Below, one piece after another: positions 47,501 to 64,000 of a DNA stretch of 64,000 bases. Location of the stretch: NCBI RefSeq assembly GCF_002234675.1, contig NC_019867.2:1940001-2004000 (forward strand). The letters run 5' to 3'. Origin of the DNA: Oryzias latipes (Eukaryota; Chordata; Actinopteri; Beloniformes; Adrianichthyidae). Position 1 is the stretch's first letter. Each line of letters opens with the position of its first letter. A program made the translations under genes and the position numbers. Below the pieces are notes generated by a model. It did no database searches and was not told where the DNA came from. It saw nothing but the letters and a program-made list of their open reading frames with translations.

Positions 47501-48430
47501 CTCACAACTTAAAAATTAATTTAAATGCTTTTACAGTGAAAAAAAGATCAGTTTAAAATAAAAAAATCCTTTTCCACTAAATATTTATGTCCAAACCCAC
47601 AGACATCAGAAACTAAAATACGTAAAAATTGCATTTGGTTTCTTTGTAATAAACGTCATTACAGGTTCAGATTTATTTCTGAGACTTTTCATTTTTTTAC
47701 TACTTTAACTACACATTAGTAATAGAGAAGTTACAGTTTGGTTCACATTCACTAAAGAAAAACAGACAAGGAAGACGGTGTTTGAAGATTCTAAAACAAT
47801 GAGACTGAAAATTTCACATTTGAAAAATGTAAAAACCATTTTAATAGGTTTAGATTTTTAAAAAAAGTGATCGTGATAAAGATCTTTGTTTTTGTCCGTT
47901 TCTCCCTTTTTTTTAACTTTACATATTACAATTATTCTGATGCTGCTAACCCAACAGTTGACCGCACACAAAACCTAAAATAAAATTTAGTACATTTATT
48001 ATTATCACGCTCAGTTCTCATTGTAAATAATAAGACAGAAAAAAAATATTCAGATGACTTTTGCAGTAAAAATGGCCAAAAATGAGCAAAACTTAAGGTT
48101 CTCCAAACAAGTTTGTTTGAAGTAAAGTTGTTTTAAATTATAAACTGAAAGTCTATCAAATGACATTAAAATTTTCTTAAATTCCAAGATAAATAAAAAA
48201 AGTAAAACTTTTTAAAGATAAAAGATCAACAACTCATCAACACAAGCTTCTTCAAGGATTGCAAAAACAAAAAAAAAGAAATAAAATTATGTTTTAGCTC
48301 CGCCCCTTCACAGTTTTAATGTGTGAATAATTAAACTTCAATTTAAATCAACTTGAAAGCAGTTGATTTACTGAATTTTTTTTTTGTTTTGTTTTTTTAA
48401 ATAAAAACTGGGAACTGTTTAAAAGTTTTG
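44521..48430. other. Intergenic region between shoc1 and keratin
   Basis: Mostly AT-rich unique-looking sequence. Recognisable content is a fish repeat near 45930-46080 (AAACCTCGGGGGTGTCCAC...AGGACGGACAGGCG), a repeat fragment near 46190-46360, and a LINE ORF1 fragment at 46467-46739. From about 46750 to 48430 nothing but A/T-rich non-coding sequence was seen. Confidence 0.6.
46467..46739 (-). mobile_element. Non-LTR retrotransposon ORF1 fragment with SGNH-esterase-like motif
   Basis: A 90-aa frame contains VRNRFSSLSDTRA, then STLVIGSSIVRHVELP and CCPGARVDDI. This order (NRF box, then VIGDSxVRH, then CFPGARV) is that of ORF1 proteins of some fish LINEs that carry an esterase/SGNH domain. The usual GDS catalytic motif reads GSS here, so the catalytic aspartate position is altered. 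Upstream and downstream parts are missing. Confidence 0.6.
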
Positions 48431-48435
48431 AAATC

Positions 48436-48441
48436 TTTATT
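48436..48441 (-). terminator. Polyadenylation signal of the keratin gene
   Basis: AATAAA on the minus strand 170 bases downstream of the keratin stop codon (48611). The intervening bases are consistent with a short 3' UTR. It is the nearest canonical hexamer. Confidence 0.65.
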
Positions 48442-48610
48442 GAAAAGTTTTAAATGGACAGGTCAACCGGCAAAAATGTAGCAATGCAGAATCCGACAAA
48501 CTGCCCTTAGAGCACACTTCCATTCTGAACATGCTGTCAAAGACTAATCAAGAGGAGGAGTTTCACAAACACCGGGGCTTCACGTCTTCTTCACTTCTGC
48601 AATCTGCGGC

Positions 48611-55247
<6,637 letters not shown>

Positions 55248-55959
55248 TTATTTATTTAAGGCTCTTTTGCGACGGCAACATGTCTTTCTTATCACTCCTT
55301 CTTTTTTGCATTACTTTTTAAAAAAAATCTTTGCATATTTTCTAAGAAGACTGAAGTCACACAGAAACTTTTCCAAAGCTGGTGAATCTATTGATGTCTC
55401 AAAATACAACTTTATTTATCATCGTTACTAAAATATATTTGTGTATTTATTTTTTTTTTAAACCTTAAAATACTAAAATATTTAAGGTTTTCCTCCACTT
55501 TTTTCAGCTTAAACACACACAGTCATTTTCTTAAAAAAACAATTTGACGCGTGATAAAAAGTCAAAAGAGGACTTACAGGCGGGTCCGAGTTTCTGTGAG
55601 TCCGTCCTGCTCTGTCAGGGGATGGGAGCGACTGTGTTTGCAGCTGCAACAGCTTTCACAGGTGAGTCCTGGAGAGGGGGCGGAGCCAAGGGCGGTCCGG
55701 TCTCTCCAGACGCAACAGGACACCGTGTACAGATGAGTGAAAAAAACAGATGAGGAGCAGCAATTTCCTGTTGTTACTTATTGAAATTAGGAAATACCTG
55801 TAGTTTAAATGTAATTTATGAAAACTATAAAGTTTGTGTTGTATAAAACTTTATTGATCCCACAAAAAAATTATTATCTTTATTGACCTTTTCAAATGGG
55901 AGTTCAAATTTGAGCAAATATCAACAAACCTATAAAAACTTAAATGAAAGCAGCGAGGG

Positions 55960-56720
55960 GAGTTGTCCGCAGGTGCTGGCTTTTCCCCCCTGGTCAAGGC
56001 TGCATGTAACAAATTATTTTATTTACTTTTAAGCTTTTCTGTTGGTTTCATCTCCATAGCAACCATTTTATTTTTTGGTCACCTGGGGGCGACGAACAGG
56101 TCGATGTTATTTTTAGAAGAAACGACAAAAGACATTTTTAGGATTTCCTTGGCAACGGAGATTATTTGTCAACCACGCCCACATTCCTAATATGTTTGTA
56201 TTTTAAAGTAAGTTGTTTGTCTTTAGCTTCTCAATGATGCTCAAGGAGTTTGGAGGCGATAAATCAAAATCTAGTTGGACTTTGACTTTGTAGAAGATAC
56301 CAAAGGGGATTTTTTTTTTAAATTCAGGATGGCAGCCTCTTCCTGAGGTCAAAGGTCAACAAAAACTACCGTTGTGGTTGTACAAACTTGGAGTGTTTTG
56401 TGCTGATGTTTTGTGGAGAACGCTCAAACTAAAGCTTTTTTCTTTCCCTCACCCTGCGCAAAATTTTAGAAATCGCCAAATGTCACCCAGCTGTAAATCA
56501 TGTGGTCATCCCATAATAATTTCAAAACTTCCTGGAAACCCCTGATCGTTTGTTTGACATGGCGGGTGGGGTGTTGTTCACCTTTTCCAAAATTCATTTT
56601 CAGCTAGAATTAGGAGTGTTTTGGTGAAATCTTTGCTCAAAGAAGTATTGTGGAAAACAGTGTGGTCCTTCAGTTCAGGACGGCTGCAGGACATCAATAA
56701 GATTTCAAGTCAATGTAGTG
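55960..56720 (-). repeat. Inverted repeat pair, right member
   Basis: Opposite-strand counterpart of 52620-53000. CTGCATGTAACAAATTATTT, ATCTCCATAGCAACCATTTT, CCTCTTCCTGAGGTCAAAGG and CGGCTGCAGGACATC match it as reverse complements, with extra material between. It lies just upstream of the keratin gene, so the pair brackets exons 1-3. Confidence 0.6.
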
Positions 56721-58435
56721 TTGAGCTTTAAACATGCAGTCACACATATTTTTATCCTCTTTTCCGTTCTTAGCGCACTAAAACGCCTCCAGGGCCGCCG
56801 TCACCACCGCACAGTGACACTCTGCTCCTCAGGTTTTGGCCTGACCTGAATGTTTTGTGGCCTGCAGGCTGCAGACCTGGATCTGGCTGTCTCCACCGAG
56901 CTTCGATAGCAAACCCACACAATGCAATCAGAGCTATGTGAGAAGGCGGCTTCACCCGAGGACGGCCCCCAGGGGCCAGAGGAACGGCAGGAAACAGGAA
57001 ACAATGGAAAGACGGAGTGAAAAGAAAGAGAAGACCCCTGAGAAATGTTCTGAGTATTGCAGGGTGTAGCAGCTTCTGGCTGAGCTGGTTCATGTTCTCA
57101 CTCACGTAATCCAGTCCCTGCAGTCCCCTGTTCTCCCAGTCCTTTGTTCTGTGTGGCGTTCTATTGGGAAGACCAGTCACTCTGAGCGTGTTTTGGTTCC
57201 TTACTTTTTGTGTCACCTGCACCCGGCACGGCCTGGTTTTCGTCAAATCAAAGTTGCATTGTGTGCAAAAGCTGCCTTTGTTCTTTTTGTTGACAAAAAT
57301 AAAAGCTGCATTTGGCTTCAGCAGGAGTCAGCTGGGACATCAGCTGTTCAGGTGTGACACACAATGAGGCTGAACCAACAGGTAACGGTGGAAAGGCAAA
57401 CCTGTAAATTCATTATTTACCTGAAAAAGCTTTTGTTTAAGGAGGTAACATATGAGATCCTGTAGGGGTGTTTGTTTGTTTCTGATATTTTTAGGACTCA
57501 AATTAAAGCCAAACAGGAAGTTTGCAGCACATTTTCCAATAGAATTTGGGTTTTGAAAGATTGCACTGCCACCCTGTGGTATGAAGAAGAATTGCAGTTG
57601 TGTGTACAGTAAAAATGCAGAATTAAATTCGTCTGTTATTATATAGAAATACCTTCATTTTAACTCTGAACAAGTAAAAGTTGTGTGTCTATATTTTGAT
57701 AAATGACAAATATTCAGATTGTTATGATAATCTGAAACGATTAGCAGAATTTAAAAGCTTTTGTTAAGACATTTGGAATAAAATAGTGAGTAAAGATATT
57801 AAATATGTTCCATCTTTTTAAAGTTGTAATGATGATTTAATAAAGTGGGAATTTAAAGTTCACTAAAAGAATTCAGCAGTTTGTTGTTGAAAGAACAAAA
57901 AAACGAAATGGAGCTCTGTGGAGGGATCTTTTCAATCTGTTTATAAAAAAAGGTTTAGCAGAAGAAAAACTTGGTATGAAACACATCTTTGAGTCTGAGG
58001 TAACAACATGATTTATGTAAAAAAAAAACAATTAAATGTGAAACTTTGTGGTGGTTGTATCATGGTTTGGGCTGAGATTCTTGTCTTTAAGACGGAAAGC
58101 TAGAGCAAAGTTGACAGTCTGAGAATAACACAAACGTAAAAAAAAAAAAAAAATGATGGTTTTGGACCCAAACAAAACAAAAATCAAAGTATATTTTCAG
58201 CCTTTTTAATCAAAAATCTGCACACTAATGTGATTTTTTACGCTAAATTAATATAGAAGAAAGATCGAATGAAAAAGATTTAAAACCTTTACAATAATAA
58301 TACAGATTTTGTTTAGTTTTATCTAAAAATAAGGAAATTAAACAACCAGTCTGTGTGGACATCCTACGAGCACTTATGCATCATGTGCACACAACGTGCA
58401 CGCAGCACTAAAAGGAGCCAGTACTCACACCTCTT
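56720..58435. other. Intergenic sequence 5' of the keratin gene
   Basis: Mixed composition with some long but unconvincing frames (56770-57246 minus; 57151-57357 plus). I recognise no domain or splice structure. The part from 57600 to 58330 is AT-rich and empty. The last 100 bases are the left part of a dispersed repeat (copy B) related to 16960-17150. Confidence 0.5.
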
Positions 58436-58436
58436 T

Positions 58437-60026
58437 AACAGTGTGGCGTAGTGGTGGGGAGGGTGAGGGGAGGTCACTGTGAGTAATCAGGAGACGTCCC
58501 CTTAGTGCCCTACCCGCCAATTTTAACCGCACCCCCCTTAGTACACACACCCCTCCCCCCTCAATATATACATCCCAACATAAACACACACACATGCACA
58601 CACACACTCTCTCAAACACACATACACGCACACACATTTTGCAAGGAAGGTGGGACCTAGGACCATCTGTCCCCTGCCTCTTCCCTGGTGGGGGGTACGG
58701 GCCCCTTTGCAACGGCGGCTGTGTCCCCGGGGTGCCGGCTTCCTGGGCCCGGCGGTGCTCTCTCCGCGCGGTGGGGGGGTTCACATTACATCTGAGCCGG
58801 GGGTGTTCGTGTCCCTGGGGGGTGGGTTCTGGTCCTTGCTCCTGAGTGCTGGGCCCCGCCAAATTTCCAACTGTGGCCGAGCCTGGTCGGGCCATATTTA
58901 CAACACCCCTTGTGGGCCCTCTTTTTTCCCCGGGGTTCCCCCCTTCTGGGCGGGGGCGGCGGGCCCCTGCCTCGCTCCTCCCTGGACCAACCGTGGGCCG
59001 GGCGGATGGCTGCCTGGAGTGCGGAGTGGGTCTCCCTTGGGGGGTCCTGGCTCGTACCTGGGGTTGGGGCGGGGGGATGCCCGGAACTCCTGGGTGGTGG
59101 TGGGGTGCTCGTCTGGGGCTGTGGGCGTCCTTCTCCGGTAGGGCCCTGCGTTGGGTTCTCCCGGCGCGGCGGGGGGGCTGCTCTCCTGGTTGGGCTGGGG
59201 CGGCGCCCTCTTTCCCTCCGTGCCTCCCTGCTCTCTGGCTCTGGGGGCCTTGCGGCGGCCCTGCTGGCCCTGGCCTGGGTGGCGGGCTTGGTCGCCCGGG
59301 CGGCGGTTGTTCCCTGCCGGTTCCCGTGTGGCGTTGGGGGGATTCCGGCTGCCGCTGCTGGTGCGGTGGGGGTCTTGGGGTGGGGATGGCTGGGCACTCT
59401 CCCTCCTTCTTTTCACGTTCCACCATCCATTTTAGAAGAACATAAACACTCACCTGAGCACAGGTGTTAGCTCAACAGACTGAATGACTGAAATATTTCA
59501 CACTAGTTGGTTTTAAGGCATAAGTATGCGTGTGAACACTATCTGTTTTGTGTACATGTCGACAGGTGGACATTTTTGCAACTAACAGGTGTGTTTATAA
59601 CATTTGAGTGTGTGTGTGGACAGGCTCCGCCCTTTTTTTTTGTTTTTTTTTACATTTGAACCTTACCATAATGATTAACAACCAGTAAACTTGCTGCTTT
59701 ATGCTGCTTCATGGTCTTATCCCCCTTCCCCTCCTATTATCACCCCCTACCCCCCCTCTCTCTAACGTCCCTCTCTCTTCTTCCCCTCTTTCCTTTTCCG
59801 TCCGGTCCAACACCAAAGATTTTCAGACATGTTTGAAATTAATAAAGTTTGGCCTCAATTACAAAAGGGGTTTATTCAGACATACCTTTGGTTTGTCTGA
59901 AGATTAATAACCCCTCTTGTTAAAGTAAAATATGTCCAACCCAAGAGGCCCTCAGCTCTCATCTGTCTGCCTAGCTGTTGGACAGGACAAGTTAAAAAAA
60001 ACAAAAAAAAAAAACAGTGTGGCGTA
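58437..60026 (+). mobile_element. GC-rich polyadenylated retroposon with 14-bp target duplication
   Basis: A 1562-bp insert (58451-60012) is flanked by AACAGTGTGGCGTA on both sides (58437-58450 and 60013-60026). In plus orientation it has a pyrimidine/CA-repeat leader, a very GC-rich body at about 58640-59400, a T-rich segment near 59630-59655, AATAAA at 59841-59846, a predicted hairpin at 59866-59915, and a terminal A-rich tail (about 59993-60014). No reverse transcriptase is present, so it would depend on another element. The copy of its host repeat at 16960-17150 lacks the insert. The long frames in the GC-rich body, up to 342 codons, resemble no protein I know. Confidence 0.75.
59866..59915 (+). 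ncRNA. Predicted stem-loop near the retroposon 3' end
   Basis: AGGGGTTTATT pairs with AATAACCCCT and TTCAGACA pairs with TGTCTGAA around a short loop, giving a two-part stem of roughly 17 pairs with an internal bulge. It lies about 80 bases before the A-rich tail of the retroposon. A role in recognition by a reverse transcriptase is a guess. The pairing itself is visible in the sequence. Confidence 0.45.
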
Positions 60027-60164
60027 AGGACGCCGTACGACAGCATCACCCGTACGTCATAAGTGGGCGGAGCTTTCACCGTCACACTTACCACACACAC
60101 GACAATGGTACGTTCCATTTGTTTGACATCCTTTAAGGTGACTCAGGGAACTTCTGCCCCCATG

Positions 60165-60432
60165 AACACCCACTCCAATGAAAACAGTCTTTTTCTCATG
60201 ATGGAGGACATTGAGAGAGAAAATTGAGTTTAAAACTCTGTTTTTAAGTTTTTCTTTATTCAAATTGTGATGGATCAGCATGATGGGAAATTGCGCTATG
60301 CCAACAGTCCCGCCCACAACTCCAAGGTGAAATTCTGCCACTCTGCAGAAACTGTGTCCTGTCAGGTGTTTTTTATTTTGGCTGAATACGACATAATCAT
60401 AAATAAAAGACCCCTGCGAACTGAGTGGGACT
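60165..60432. repeat. AGACCCACTC MITE family copy
   Basis: Includes ACACCCACTCCAATGAAAAC at the left, the internal CAGTCCCGCCCACAACTCCA and CTGCCACTCTGCAGAAACTG, and GAACTGAGTGGGACT at the right, in the same order as in the 38833-39194 copy. Ends are decayed. Confidence 0.65.
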
Positions 60433-60499
60433 CTACTGCGGCTCTTCACTGACCGGGCAACCCAAAAACCCACCTGTACCTGTACAGGTGCATGTGACT

Positions 60500-62470
60500 A
60501 AGGCTTCAGATCTGTATTTGCAAAGCTATTGTGTGTGTGTGTTTTGTTTTTTTACATTATAATGTAAAAAGTCCACATGAACAAAATGTTGTGGTTTGCC
60601 TTTTGCTTGTGTGCAGGTTTGGATGCCCCGCCCCCTGGCCTCACCTGAAGATGGTCACAGCTGCCTGCAATGATCTCATTTAGGGTTGGAGTGTGTCCAG
60701 GTCTCACTCAAGCCTCTGCACACACTGGATATGTTTGAGTCCTTCCTGAGTCTTCTTCCTCTACAAAGCGGATCGTTTCATTTAAAGTAAGTTTGTTCTT
60801 GTAAGATGTTTGGTGTTGCACAACATCCCCTCATTGCAAACCTGCATGTGTTCGGTTCATCCCTGAAATTAAAGTTGATTTATTTAATTTTAATGAGTTT
60901 GGAGGAACATTTGGGAACACAGAGGCTGCAGTTTGGTGTAATCTGCTTCTTCTTTTTTTTTTTTTTTGTTTTTTTTTTTTTAGATGGCAAAGAAAAAGTT
61001 CATTTCAGAGATCGCATGCTTTTCTTCAGCATGTCTTTTTTTTAAAAAAAAAAGTCTTTCGGATTTAAAGTTTCCAATGAATAAAGCTTTGATTTTTTTT
61101 ATTTTTCAAAAACGGGCATCAAATTTCCAAAATCTTCCAATGTTGACTTTTCTTTAGTGTGTGAGGAGAATTGTTGTCGTCTGCTCTGCTACTGTAAGAG
61201 TGGTGCTTCACACATGAGAGGCTGTGCTTATTTTTCTGTGGTCTGCACCACGCTGGTCTTATAGCAAAGAGAATCAAAGTGAATAAATTTAGATTTGTTT
61301 GGAAACCTGACACTGAACGCAGTTCAGCACCGCATTTATTTTAGTCAGAGTTAAATGGAGGCCTGCGCAACTTCCACGCTGAGAAGCAAACACAAAAAGC
61401 CACAAAGTCTGGGAAGTCTTGGCCCAAAGGAACTGTGTGAAGTGTTGTCTCATTTTTGGAGACAACTTTAGAGATTGAAGCTCGTGTCTCAAATCAGGTG
61501 TTGGATGGAGCTTGATGAACTTTTTATTTTCTTTTCTTTTTTTTCTGAAGAGCAGCTTCTTTTTGAAGGAAAATTCTCTGAATGTCTGTTGACCTGCACA
61601 GTGTGACATTTGGCGCCTGCACAGATTCCCCTGATGTAATTAATCCCTGATTCCCCTCCGTAGTCTGGGTAAAGTTCACAGAGCGCTGTCCGAGCAGATC
61701 AACGGAAAGACTCGAAGAACAAAAATGTGGCAAAAAGCTAAATAGACGACCTTCAGCGGATCATCATAAGGATTCAAGAGACCTCCAGAAAGAGGGAGGA
61801 GCTGCTTCAACCACAAACGCCACATTCAAACGCATTCAGGTTTCCTCCCACAGTGCAGAAACCTGCTGTTGGTGAGTCCCAGTTGTCCTTTAGGTGTGAG
61901 CCTGCGCTCCTGCAACAGACTGGCGACCTGCTCAGGGTGAACCCCAATGGTCACAAAGGATTCCTCCCGTTCTGAAGATGGATGCCTTCCTGCTGCATCT
62001 GCAGACTGTGTTCCTTCTATAAAAAATGGGATTAAAAATGAAACTTTTCCAATCATGTCAGTTATTGATCCAATGTTTTTATGTTGTGATTTTTTTTTTT
62101 TTTTTTTTTTGGTCCTACTTTTTCAATAAAGCTCAAGAAACGGAGCAGATTTCATCACATCCATCACTTTTATTTTAAAATGCTCAAATGTGTTTAATTT
62201 GAAGTCCTTTTATTTTTTTAAACTCTCTCCTCTGATATTCAGACACTTTTGCTGATCATCTCAGTCAGATTATGTCCTGACAGGAAAAAAAAGTGAAGGC
62301 CCTGTCAGCTTTGTACAGCCTTTGAAGCAAACTTGGGTGGGAGGAGGAGGAGGAGACTGATGAAGATGGCTGGTGTTGAAATCTGCCACAGAGGTTTTGT
62401 TGACTGTTGTGCAGCGGAGAGCTCATCAGCATGAAGGATGGGAACGTGAATACTTGGAGACGAGGGGCAC
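60500..62470. other. Intergenic region without recognised genes
   Basis: Non-coding sequence with several T tracts (60952-60980, 62090-62110). Frames such as 61289-61609 and 61524-61733 on the minus strand lack domains or initiation context. I see no gene here. Confidence 0.5.
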
Positions 62471-62474
62471 TGCA

Positions 62475-62880
62475 GTGTATCTGCTCATTAGGCTGCCGAC
62501 GCTGTAATTCTGCGAGCGAGCGGCTCTGCAATCAGAGGCCTATTCATTAGCATGGGGGGCCCATTTTCATCTGCAACCACTTGAAGCTGCCAATCACAGA
62601 GGCAGACGCATGGCAGGATGACAAATCGGGGTGGCTCAAAGGCTCTGGGTGGGGGGGGGGGGACGCAGGGAGGGAGACGTGCCTTCGGGCTGGAGTGAGA
62701 TGGAGGCAGAAAGTTTGTTTTTGTGCAGTGTAGTGCTGGCAGGTGGCCCCAACCGCGCCAGCCTGATTATCATCTGCGCTCGGCAGGAAGGCGGCTTTTT
62801 GTTCTGAGGAGCCGCCGCAGCTTCCCTGACGGGATTCAATCAACTGATGCTCAAGGATCCAAAGGCGGCGAAGGTATAAG
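62475..62880. promoter_or_regulatory. Candidate conserved non-coding element
   Basis: A compositionally balanced block rising out of AT-rich DNA, with CTCATTAGGCTGCCGACGC, GCCTATTCATTAGCATG, CTGCCAATCACAGAGGCAG and CCTGATTATCATCTGCGC. The ATTA/ATTCAT/GATTATC words suit homeodomain and GATA factors. Frames across it on the minus strand are short and unconvincing. Conservation could not be checked. Confidence 0.35.
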
Positions 62881-63254
62881 TTAAAGACTCGACGCCCTCC
62901 TCATGGCTCGTCCGTCAAATACAAAGAAATAAAAACAAAGGTTGTGAGTTTGGTTGTTCCTCATTTTTGTCTGATTTTTTTTATTTTAATTTTTTTATAA
63001 TCACGCAATGTGTGAGGCCAGAACTGCAATGAGACATGCTGCTTTATCCAAAAATGAGATGGTTTATTTTCACAAAATTACAGGTTTGATTGTCAAACTA
63101 AAGGCAACAGTCACAACTTCCCATTATCTTTATTTGCATCCAATGTGATTTTATGCACTAAAATTACATTCATGTAGATTTTTATTTAAAAATAATAAAT
63201 CCAATAACTTTGCGTTAACAGACTTGACAATTTACACCCAAGTTTAATGCATTA

Positions 63255-63712
63255 GTCGAGCTTTGACGCGTCAGCATCCAGGTGTCAGCATCCAGCTTCA
63301 ACGCATACGCGTTCAGGTATGGATGATGACATGTCAAACCTGGACGTGTCATCATCCAGCTTTGACGCGTCTACTTTCGAGGTGTCAGCGTCCAGGTTCG
63401 ACGTGTCAAACCTGGATGATGACGCGTCAGCATCCAGCTTGAACGCATACGCATCCAGGTATGGATGCTGACATGTCAAACCTGGACGCGTCATCATCCA
63501 GCTTTGACGCGTCTACTTTCGAGGTGTAAGCTGGATGCTGACACGTCCAGGTTTGAGGCGTCGAACCTGGACGTGTCAACATCCGGCTTCAACGCGTCGA
63601 GTTTCGAGGTGTCAGCGTCCAGGTTCGACGTGTTCGACGTGTCAGCATCCATACCTGGACGCGTATGCGTTGAAGCTGGATGCTGACGCGTCATCATCCA
63701 GGTTTGACGCAC
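63255..63712. repeat. Compound satellite of direct and inverted GACGCGTC units
   Basis: About 460 bases built from short units such as GACGCGTCATCATCCAGCTT and GGTGTCAGCGTCCAGG. A roughly 100-bp block near 63293 recurs at about 142 bases' distance near 63435. A segment of about 70 bases (63408-63475) recurs inverted at 63637-63705. Eight ACGCGT words occur. All long frames on both strands read the same peptide words (LDADTS, KLDADASSSRFD), which follows from the inverted organisation, not from a gene. Confidence 0.85.
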
Positions 63713-64000
63713 CAGACTGTAAAAATGTTTCTACATTTTGTTTTTACAGCCAATGGTCAGAACTTCTTCATGAACCTTTTGGCTCAATGTTTAAGAATTG
63801 CTAATAAATAAATAACTAGTTTAAATACTTTTTTTCCTCTCATTTATTTTAAGCCTTTTTCCTCCCTCTGATCTTATTTTCTGACACTATCTAAATATTT
63901 AAAAGGTTTAGTTTAGTTTTTCTTATCTTCTTTTCATCGCATTTTTGATCCAAACCTTTTAATGTTTTAAAAAAGGATAAATGAGAAAATGCGGATACAT

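Noticed and set aside
58425-59470. Long frames up to 342 aa on both strands
   Set aside because: The frames coincide with a stop-poor GC-rich body, exist in several phases and strands, give Pro/Arg/Gly-rich low-complexity products, and one crosses the target duplication.
63255-63712. CRISPR-like array
   Set aside because: The host is a eukaryote, the repeats have no uniform spacers, and inverted copies are present.
63285-63804. Protein-like repeats (LDADTS) as a possible secreted repeat gene
   Set aside because: The same words appear on both strands because the DNA is an inverted satellite; no start context, signal peptide or flanking exons.

Overview
The window is eukaryotic genomic DNA, almost certainly from a teleost fish and probably a percomorph. 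The evidence is split genes with GT-AG introns, vertebrate gene families, and dense fish-type repeats (L2-like LINEs, hAT and TTAA-type MITEs, long C/G homopolymers, a CTAT microsatellite). The exact species cannot be read from the sequence, and no bacterial or viral genes are present.

Six protein-coding genes can be reconstructed by joining exons with consistent splice phase. (1) poli, DNA polymerase iota, minus strand, 396-6601, 10 exons, about 681 aa. (2) A rexo1-type DEDDh 3'-5' RNA exonuclease, plus strand, 8581-15129, 16 exons, about 1064 aa, head-to-head with poli. (3) A UDP-glucuronosyltransferase, minus strand, 15517-18852, 6 exons, 526 aa, tail-to-tail with rexo1. (4) tal2, a short bHLH factor, minus strand, 24500-24838, with a probable non-coding first exon near 25171-25285. 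(5) shoc1 (the C9orf84/ZIP2 family of meiotic crossover factors), minus strand, 31794-44496, 27 exons, about 1401 aa. (6) A KRT18-like type I keratin, minus strand, 48611-55169, 8 coding exons, 425 aa. In each of these genes the summed exon length is a multiple of three.

These genes have no common pathway: DNA damage tolerance, RNA processing, xenobiotic conjugation, a neural/haematopoietic transcription factor, meiosis, and epithelial cytoskeleton. tal2 and shoc1 are also near each other on human 9q31, so that part may be old synteny. Promoter signals differ by gene: a TATA box with CRE and AP-1 sites for rexo1, an HNF1-like site for the UGT, a TATA box for tal2, and paired NRF1 palindromes for shoc1.

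The intergenic and intronic DNA preserves a readable record of insertions. It includes a 1.56-kb GC-rich polyadenylated retroposon with a 14-bp target duplication at 58.4-60.0 kb, inserted into a repeat whose other copy at 17.0 kb lacks it. It also includes a hAT-like element with an exact 8-bp duplication (30143-31318) that itself carries a 57-bp LINE stub, a TTAA-type MITE family of which one copy is split by a 460-bp element with inverted arms, two copies of a CCCTTGTG MITE, and a 0.86-kb foldback element. Candidate conserved non-coding sequence with homeodomain-like sites surrounds tal2. The right end (63.24-63.71 kb) holds an unusual mixed direct/inverted satellite rich in ACGCGT. No tRNA, rRNA or CRISPR was seen.
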